Assembly: GCA_030560485.1 (NCBI GenBank)
Contig: JAKTTS010000058.1
Span: 1 to 45,694 of the forward strand
Origin: Ascoidea tarda (nom. inval.)
Taxonomy: Eukaryota; Ascomycota; Saccharomycetes; Ascoideales; Ascoideaceae
DNA length: 45,694 nucleotides
Direction of reading: 5' to 3'
In this document: in pieces, positions 39,584-45,694 of the stretch
Position numbering within the stretch: position 1 is the first letter of the stretch
Layout: every line of letters starts with the position of its first letter
Position numbers and translations under genes: made by a program
Notes under the pieces: generated by a model
Database searches by the model: none
The model's input: the letters and a program-made list of their open reading frames with translations, nothing else
What the model was told of the DNA's origin: nothing

Positions 39584-42500
39584 TCAATATTCCTCATCCA
39601 GATTTTCCTCCAGATCATCATCATCATCCAGCTCTTCCAGTTCTTCATCTGATGAAACTTCCTCTCCTACTTTTTTTAGCCTTGATCTATATATTTTGTT
39701 TTTCTCATCTAAATCTGACATGACTAACATAAGATCATCCAATTCACCTTTTGGAACCATTGTTTGACTCATTTTAGCCAATTTCTCTTCCAATTCTTTT
39801 AATTTGTCTTCCAATAACGCGTTTTCTTTTTGAATATTTTCGCACTGCTCTGTTGCCAACTTTTTCTGACTTTGAGCCTCACTTTCTTTTTTTTGTAATT
39901 GCAAAATCTCAAGATTAGTATTTTTACTATCCTCTTCTTTATCTTTTTTCAATTGTTCAAATTTCTCAACATATTTATCTTTTTCTTTATTAGCTTCCTT
40001 TATTTCTTTTTGCAAGTAAAGACTTTCTTCCCGAATTGTCTCAGATTCTGAACTCTTGTTTTGAAGTTCACCTTTAATTTTTTCCAAATCCAACTTCAAT
40101 TTTTTCTCTATTTCAAGATGAGACGTGATTTCCTTATTTTTTGTTTCATTTGTTTTCTTGATTTTATCAATTTCCTTTTTTAATTTATTTATAACATCCA
40201 AATTTTCTTGTTTTTCTACTTTTATTTTAGTGATATCGCTTGACAATTCAACAATCTTATTATTCGCCTCTTGAATCTCCCCTGTCAAACGATCATTTTT
40301 AAAACTCATTTCTTTTTCCTCCTCTTCCAAGACTTTTAAATTTATTTTTTGAGATTCTTCACTCTTCTTCAACTCTTTCTCTAATTCGCTTATTTTTTCA
40401 GTGTATCCATTAATTAAACTCTCAGGATCCTCTTTTGCCGCTAACAATCTTTCCTTGGTAATTTCTTTGCTTTTCTTACTTAAATCTTGTTTCAATCCTT
40501 CAATTTCACCTTTTAAACTATCAACCTCTTTTAATATTTCCTTATTTTCTTTTTCAATTTTTTCTTTATCTTTTCTTAATTTTTTTTCATTTTCATTTAT
40601 TTTTTCTTCTAGTTTGATTTTATGCTCTTCGCTTTTCTCTAGATCCCTTTTAAAAGCACTCAGATTTTCAATCTCCTCACTTAACTCATTTTCTGCATTT
40701 TCCTTCTCTCTTTTTAATGACAGACTTGAATCCCTATATAGTTTTAATTCGGATTTTAATTTATCTATACTTAAACTCATTTTATTTATGCCTTTTTCTT
40801 TTTCATTCAACTCAATTTTTAAAACTTCAAGACAATCGTTTAATCTCTTATTTGCAGAAACTTTTTCTTCCAAAGATTTTTTCAAAAAATCAATTTCTTT
40901 GCTTAAAGTGTTACTTTCATTAGCTGAATTTTTTTTCAATTTTTCTTGTTCTTCCTTGATTTCATCAACAACATGATTAAGTTCACTAAATTTATCTTCA
41001 TAACCCCTTTCAATTGAACGTTGATTTTCTATAATTTCGTCTAATTTTCTCTTCCCTGCTATTTTTTCTTGATTAATCTTAGACAATTCCAATTCCAAAA
41101 CAGAGTTTCTTTCTTTTTCTTTGGATAAATTGCTAACAAATTTATCACTTAATGTTTTTAATGAATTATACTCTTTTTTCAATTTCTCATTATTTTTAAC
41201 AATTTCGTTTTCCCTGGTTTTTAATTTTGCAATTTTATTCTCAAAATCAGTTGTGATACCCCTTTGTAATTCTTCACTCTCCTTTGTCTTAACTGCAATT
41301 TGATTGGACAAGTTAGCAATTTTTTCATTTAATTTTTTGTTCTCTAAACTATATTTAATATTTTCATCATTTACTAAATCATATTCCTTAGAAATAGAAC
41401 CCAACTTTTCCTCAAAAACTTTAATTTCTTTTTCAAAAGAAATTTTGAGATTACCAATAATATTTTCGTTTTTTTCCCTTTCATTAATAAATTTAATTTT
41501 TAGATTTTCATTCTCAGTTTTTAAACTCTTAACTTGTTCATTATAATTTTTCAAAGATTCCAATAACTTTTTAATATAACTATCAGCATTGTTAAATTTT
41601 TCTTCCATCATTTTAAAATTTGACTCGCATATTAATTTTTCAGCTGAAATTTTACTCAATTTATTTTTTGCATCATTAAACTCATTCGAAATTTTAGAAA
41701 GTTCTTGAATTTTGGAATTGTATAGATTGTTTACGTTTTTAAGCTCCCTTTCACTATTGATCTTTATTTGGTTTAACTCACTTTCCAAGTTATTACTTTT
41801 TCTATCAAAATCGTTTCTTTCTCTTGATAATTTGAATAATTCTCTAGACATTTTGTTTATTCCGTCCTCATTTTTTATTTTAACAGCTTCCAACGTCTTT
41901 AAACTATCTATCATTCTGGTTTTTTCACTCTCAAGAATATTTAGTCTTGTTTGACATTTATTCAATTCATACTGGTAATTTGAACAGGTTTCCTCCAAAG
42001 AAATTTTTATTTTTTTCAATTCTTCTATGTCCTTGGCATTTGATTTTAAATTTTTATTTAAAGAATCATTTCTGTTTTTGTATTCATTTAGTTCAGATGA
42101 TGTGCTTGAAAATTTTTGTGATAACTCCTCTAACTCTTCTGATAAACTATTAATTTTTGATTCATCTTCGATTTTTATTTGTTTGTTCTGATCTTGCATG
42201 CTTTTAAAAGTATCTTTTAAATAATTATACTGCATCGATAGCTCATCGAATTTCTCAAATGATAGCTTTCCAATTGGTTCAAAGTCAGGATTTTTGTTAA
42301 ATGATAACTTAATTCTTGAAAAATTTTCTTTAACTAGATTAATATATGATATATCAAAATATATCTCAGGTAAACCAGTTGAATCTTTTATAGCTCTGAC
42401 TATCATTTCTTCATCGCATTCTTTAAATTTCCTTAACTCCTTAACTTTTGTTAATTCTAATAAATAAGAATCTTTACCTATAGTTTTTGTTAAAAGATTA

Positions 42501-44887
42501 AAAAGATCGGTTCTGGATAAGGAGCCTTTTTTGAGTGTATTCGAAGAGGAATCGTATATAATACCCAACAATATGCAAATCATTCCGTTTACTATATCAT
42601 TCCCATCACCTTGATTAGAAGAAAAGTAAGTAATCAAAAATCTAGTTACACTACCATCTTGAAGAAAATCTGAAATAGCATTAAGGTCTTCATATAACCA
42701 TATAGAAAGCAACATCAAATAACTAATGGCAATGCGAGGATCTTTTAACATTGAATCAGTAGATAAGTTTGTCACTAGAAGTTCAGCCATTGATTGGATA
42801 CAGGTCAAAACCTCTTCATCATTCTCAACGTTTCCAGTGGTCAACAGCAGAGCGATTTCTTTGATTTCGTTTGAATCTTCAAAAAGATATATTAAAATAA
42901 CTACCGAAAACCAAACTTTATAGGGATTTAAAGCAGCAGAAGAGTCATAGTCTATTAATGAAACAAAAACATTACCTTTTGGAACAGTATTAGCCAGAGG
43001 TTTTGATAAAATATGGGATTCTTGATTATCAAAGGCTGCTGGATGATTATTTACAGCAGATAGAATTTCTAAATGATCTGAAGAATTTCTGCCAACTTCA
43101 ACAAAACTTGAAGTATCAGTTGAATTAGATTTATGAGGAGATTCTTTTATATGGTGATAAGTATCTTCTCCTTCCAAAATTTTAGTTTCTGAATTTGACA
43201 GGCCAGAGGGATTTTCTGCTGAAACAACACCATTATTCATATGTTCAGTGGTACTGTTTAAGTTTGAATTTGATGAGTTTTCAGGTCGTTGGTTCAATAC
43301 GGTTGGAGAACTGCTATTAACTTGATCTTGATTATCTAATTTATCTGTGGTTACAACATTTTCAACCTCTTTATTTGGGCTTTCAGGGATTTCATTTATT
43401 TTTTTATAAGAGGAAATTTGATCTTCAATAAATGATTTTTTGGCTTCGAAATTGTTTTTAAAGTAGGCTCGTAAAACAAAACAACTAGATACTCTTATGT
43501 CAAATATGTGAACTGAATTAGAAAAGAGAGACCAGTTAAGAAGAGCTAGGGTGACAGGAATTAAAGTATTAAATCTAGATTGGAATTGTGGAGGTAAACT
43601 TGGATCTAAGTAAGGCACGTCAATTTTGGAAAATTCGTATTGAATCGTTTCATTGGAATTGATTATTGCAGCAATTGTTAATAAAGCAGTTGACCTGATT
43701 TTATTGGGTATTAATGAAGAAAAAACTAATTTTAATGTCAACATCAAAATGTCATTCTGGAAAAGAATTAACTGGTATTGAAAGGTCGATTCATTATTTT
43801 GTTCAGCAACAAAAATTTTGCAAATTTCAAGCGTTGAAATTAAATTTTGAATCCATTGTTCCTTCCAGTTAATTGATGTTTTTTGAGTAGACAAAGATTG
43901 ATCTAATAGCATTGAAAGCTTGGGGATACAATTTGTTTCCAAAAATAATTTTTGATTAGAGGCATTGAAACTTAGCAAATTAGTCAACAAGGAAAGCGAA
44001 TCTTGAACAACAATTGAGCCAAAAATGCCACCTTCGGTAAAAATTATTTGAAATAATTTTTCAAATGTATTCTGAAAAGCTACCAATTTTTGTATATTAT
44101 AGTTTTTGTTGACTAAAGCCATTAGCAATAAAATAGATTCGTTCCTTATTAGATCGTGAGGATCATCCAAGGTTTGAATTAAAGTTGAAATGGCCAAAGG
44201 AGAAGCCAATATAGATTCTTTTGTTTTCAATGGCCTTGTGGCTATAAGAGCTTGCAACACTTGTAAAGTATATAGGGTCGTGTAAAAATTGTTTTGGTCT
44301 TCAATGATTGATACCAACAAGTCAATAATACTTCTTGAATCCCCCAGTGGATTATGTTTATCATTTTCATTCCCAGAAGTGATTATATTATGAGCATCAG
44401 TGTTAGTACCATCTCTATTGTTATTTTCTTTAGTGCTACTAAAAGAAACTTCATGAGGTTGGGTTAATTCATCAGCTATCCATAAAGAAAATTGATCAAA
44501 AATTTGGGGGATTTCTTTTTTTAAAAGAGAAGGAGATGGATATTTACCATTATTTATTCTGGACTGGTCAGATAAGTTGAAAGATCGGGAGGTAGTAAAA
44601 TCATGGTTAGTTTCACCTCTTATAAATAAAATAAGTAAAGTTTCTAAAATCGCTTTCACTATTTCTAAGTCTAGAATGTCCTTTCTTAGAGTTGAGATCA
44701 AGCCATGCAAACCATTAGCTATAACAGATTCTCTATATTGACGACTGAAACCTTTTAAAGATAAAACAGCAGCTCTTCTATCAGCTACCAAAGTCGAATT
44801 ATTCAATCTATCACAAATCGTTGGAATTGCTTCTTGCGCTGACTGAGTTTTAGGACCAGAAGATAATAAACCAGAAAACAAATCCAT
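39584..44887 (-). CDS. USO1: Uso1, p115-type golgin and vesicle tether
   Basis: Tethers COPII vesicles to the cis-Golgi in concert with Ypt1. It has 1767 aa, against 1790 in S. cerevisiae. The armadillo-like globular head covers about 1-800 (MDLFSGLLSSGPKTQSAQEA; DRRAAVLSLKGFSRQYRESV), interrupted by a Ser/Asn-rich disordered insert at about residues 485-640. A very long Glu/Lys-rich coiled coil with heptad leucines runs from about 880 to 1720. The C-terminus is an acidic tail. In-frame CTG codons occur at 39599, 39611, 39629 and 39638 in the acidic tail and at 42995 and 43199 in the disordered insert; I saw none in the parts of the coiled coil I walked. Read as Ser, the tail looks like a string of CK2 sites. 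Convergent with COX8. Confidence 0.96.
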   Translation of the reverse strand: MDLFSGLLSSGPKTQSAQEAIPTICDRLNNSTLVADRRAAVLSLKGFSRQYRESVIANGLHGLISTLRKDILDLEIVKAILETLLILFIRGETNHDFTTSRSFNLSDQSRINNGKYPSPSLLKKEIPQIFDQFSLWIADELTQPHEVSFSSTKENNNRDGTNTDAHNIITSGNENDKHNPLGDSRSIIDLLVSIIEDQNNFYTTLYTLQVLQALIATRPLKTKESILASPLAISTLIQTLDDPHDLIRNESILLLMALVNKNYNIQKLVAFQNTFEKLFQIIFTEGGIFGSIVVQDSLSLLTNLLSFNASNQKLFLETNCIPKLSMLLDQSLSTQKTSINWKEQWIQNLISTLEICKIFVAEQNNESTFQYQLILFQNDILMLTLKLVFSSLIPNKIRSTALLTIAAIINSNETIQYEFSKIDVPYLDPSLPPQFQSRFNTLIPVTLALLNWSLFSNSVHIFDIRVSSCFVLRAYFKNNFEAKKSFIEDQISSYKKINEIPESPNKEVENVVTTDKLDNQDQVNSSSPTVLNQRPENSSNSNLNSTTEHMNNGVVSAENPSGLSNSETKILEGEDTYHHIKESPHKSNSTDTSSFVEVGRNSSDHLEILSAVNNHPAAFDNQESHILSKPLANTVPKGNVFVSLIDYDSSAALNPYKVWFSVVILIYLFEDSNEIKEIALLLTTGNVENDEEVLTCIQSMAELLVTNLSTDSMLKDPRIAISYLMLLSIWLYEDLNAISDFLQDGSVTRFLITYFSSNQGDGNDIVNGMICILLGIIYDSSSNTLKKGSLSRTDLFNLLTKTIGKDSYLLELTKVKELRKFKECDEEMIVRAIKDSTGLPEIYFDISYINLVKENFSRIKLSFNKNPDFEPIGKLSFEKFDELSMQYNYLKDTFKSMQDQNKQIKIEDESKINSLSEELEELSQKFSSTSSELNEYKNRNDSLNKNLKSNAKDIEELKKIKISLEETCSNYQYELNKCQTRLNILESEKTRMIDSLKTLEAVKIKNEDGINKMSRELFKLSRERNDFDRKSNNLESELNQIKINSERELKNVNNLYNSKIQELSKISNEFNDAKNKLSKISAEKLICESNFKMMEEKFNNADSYIKKLLESLKNYNEQVKSLKTENENLKIKFINEREKNENIIGNLKISFEKEIKVFEEKLGSISKEYDLVNDENIKYSLENKKLNEKIANLSNQIAVKTKESEELQRGITTDFENKIAKLKTRENEIVKNNEKLKKEYNSLKTLSDKFVSNLSKEKERNSVLELELSKINQEKIAGKRKLDEIIENQRSIERGYEDKFSELNHVVDEIKEEQEKLKKNSANESNTLSKEIDFLKKSLEEKVSANKRLNDCLEVLKIELNEKEKGINKMSLSIDKLKSELKLYRDSSLSLKREKENAENELSEEIENLSAFKRDLEKSEEHKIKLEEKINENEKKLRKDKEKIEKENKEILKEVDSLKGEIEGLKQDLSKKSKEITKERLLAAKEDPESLINGYTEKISELEKELKKSEESQKINLKVLEEEEKEMSFKNDRLTGEIQEANNKIVELSSDITKIKVEKQENLDVINKLKKEIDKIKKTNETKNKEITSHLEIEKKLKLDLEKIKGELQNKSSESETIREESLYLQKEIKEANKEKDKYVEKFEQLKKDKEEDSKNTNLEILQLQKKESEAQSQKKLATEQCENIQKENALLEDKLKELEEKLAKMSQTMVPKGELDDLMLVMSDLDEKNKIYRSRLKKVGEEVSSDEELEELDDDDDLEENLDEEY

Positions 44888-45389
44888 GATAAAACCTAAT
44901 GTAGCATTATATCAGTGTATATAAAAACACAAATGGAAAAGAAAAAAAAGGCCAACTAAGTATAATTTTGTCCTTTGCTTGGAGTTATTCTACTAAAGTT
45001 GACAGCAATTTCCCTAAACGATCGCAGATATAATCACACGTTCAACGGAACACAGCCGGCTTTTCTCTTCAGTTTCTAATAGAGCTGAAAACTACAAGTG
45101 AATTTGCTCAAAAAGAATGTATTAAATCAATTAGTTTGAAAATCTAGATTGTTTTCTAGAATAAAAGAATGCAAAAAATCAAATTGGTAGCAATTTGGAA
45201 AAAGAATCGTAAGTTATCTCATTACCCATCGTCCCTGAAAGAATAACAAAGTGGAAAAAAAAAATTCAAATACATAACTAAATCATGATAAAATAAGATA
45301 AAAGAAAATAAAATAAAATATTTGGGCATATATAATTTAGAAATAATTTTTAAAAGCGAAATTATTAAAATGCTATGAGAATTGCAAAG
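44888..45389. other. Intergenic region upstream of USO1
   Basis: AT-rich 502 bp between the USO1 start and the stop of the next minus-strand gene. Contains a run of aaaataa-type units near 45290-45320. No coding sequence recognised. Confidence 0.6.
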
Positions 45390-45694
45390 CTAACCAAGAA
45401 ATGCTAATAAAATAAACACCAAGGTATTAAAGCCATAAGATAACTTTGTTGCAGCATCTGTAAATGTATGAGAAATCGCAGGTGGAGTTCTAGTTCCTGT
45501 TGTTGAAGATCTTGTTGTTGAAGATGGTTTACTGCAAATTTCACCACCATCAGTTCCTGTTGTAGTACATTCCCATTCTGTGCTAGTTGTAGTTTCAGTA
45601 TCGGTTTCAGTTTTGGTACTGGTTTTGGTGGGTTCATCAGTTGGTTCATCTGTTGGTTCTCCAGTTGGTTCGTCAGTGGGTTCTCCAGTTGGTT
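45390..45694 (-). CDS. GPI-anchored cell-wall protein, C-terminal end (partial)
   Basis: The window's right edge cuts this gene. The last 101 codons are visible, in frame from 45692 down to TAG at 45390. They begin with a 4-residue repeat region (PTGE/PTDE, five units), then a Thr-rich stretch (KTSTKTETDTETTTST) and a segment with two cysteines (EWECTTTGTDGGEIC). A Ser/Thr-rich stalk follows, ending in a typical GPI-attachment signal: small residues at about TDAA, a short spacer, then the hydrophobic tail FNTLVFILLAFLG at the stop. The Thr/Pro-rich repeats point to a heavily O-mannosylated wall or adhesin-type protein. No start codon lies within the window, and a short open frame in another phase overlaps it. 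The specific family cannot be told from this end. Confidence 0.85.
   Translation of the reverse strand, partial: PTGEPTDEPTGEPTDEPTDEPTKTSTKTETDTETTTSTEWECTTTGTDGGEICSKPSSTTRSSTTGTRTPPAISHTFTDAATKLSYGFNTLVFILLAFLG
45630..45694. repeat. 12-bp coding tandem repeat
   Basis: About five copies of a 12-bp unit (minus strand CCAACTGRWGAA, with variants) encoding PTGE/PTDE, continuing past the window edge. Such repeats in wall-protein genes often vary in copy number. Confidence 0.85.

Noticed and set aside
39441-39767. 108-codon ATG frame antisense to the USO1 end
   Set aside because: Its Ser run is the complement of the Uso1 acidic codons; no independent similarity.
40401-41546. Ser/Phe-rich plus-strand frames opposite USO1
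   Set aside because: Complement of Glu/Lys-rich coiled-coil codons; typical antisense shadows.
1-45694. Transposon, LTR or virus-like element
   Set aside because: No integrase, reverse transcriptase, transposase, capsid-like frame or long terminal repeat was seen on either strand.

Overview
This is a budding-yeast (Saccharomycotina) nuclear window. It is AT-rich and gene-dense, with compact mostly intronless genes, Asn-rich low-complexity proteins, short introns with GTATGT-like donors and TACTAAC-like branch sites, and unmistakable yeast orthologues (USO1, RPT1, NMA111, GRC3, VPS27, LSB5, PBN1, ZIP3, COX8, COX9, COX12). In-frame CTG codons are almost absent. The few I found lie in disordered, acidic or serine-rich segments, above all the acidic tail of Uso1, and not in conserved leucine positions. 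I therefore think this is a CUG-Ser yeast. I cannot tell the Debaryomycetaceae/Metschnikowiaceae clade from the Ascoidea/Saccharomycopsis clade. No mobile element, rRNA, tRNA or CRISPR array was recognised.

Layout. 1-2407: long gene-free stretch. 2408-4309 (+): Dip5-like amino-acid permease. 4889-6661 (-): alcohol acetyltransferase with one intron. 7926-9464 (-): Ecm3-like membrane transporter, divergent from an Flc/TRP-like protein at 10099-12123 (+). 12734-15181 (+): VPS27. 15889-19746 (+): chitin synthase. 20179-22059 (+): Asn/Ser-rich prion-like protein. 22904-24154 (+): LSB5. 24571-25449 (-): membrane RING protein. 26002-27654 (-): PBN1. 27852-29336 (-): RPT1. 29613-32016 (-): GRC3, with a 13-nt first exon across an intron. 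32420-32662 (+): COX12. 33159-36107 (-): NMA111, divergent from ZIP3 at 36565-38108 (+), whose RING is split by an intron. 38497-38757 (-): COX9 with a canonical intron, head to head with COX8 at 39054-39284 (+). 39584-44887 (-): USO1. 45390-45694 (-): C-terminal end of a GPI-anchored wall protein that runs off the right edge.

Functional themes. Three nuclear cytochrome-oxidase subunits (COX8, COX9, COX12) sit within 7 kb, all with CCAAT boxes upstream. Several products serve membrane traffic (VPS27, LSB5, USO1) and the cell wall or secretory surface (chitin synthase, Flc-like, PBN1, GPI protein). These are ordinary chromosomal neighbours, not an operon-like system. Several promoters are conspicuously richer in G+C than the genes they serve.

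The most useful results are four gene models that simple open-reading-frame calling misses or truncates (acetyltransferase, GRC3, ZIP3, COX9), an edge-truncated GPI protein with no start in the window, and the evidence on the genetic code. I did not find a convincing new multi-gene system.
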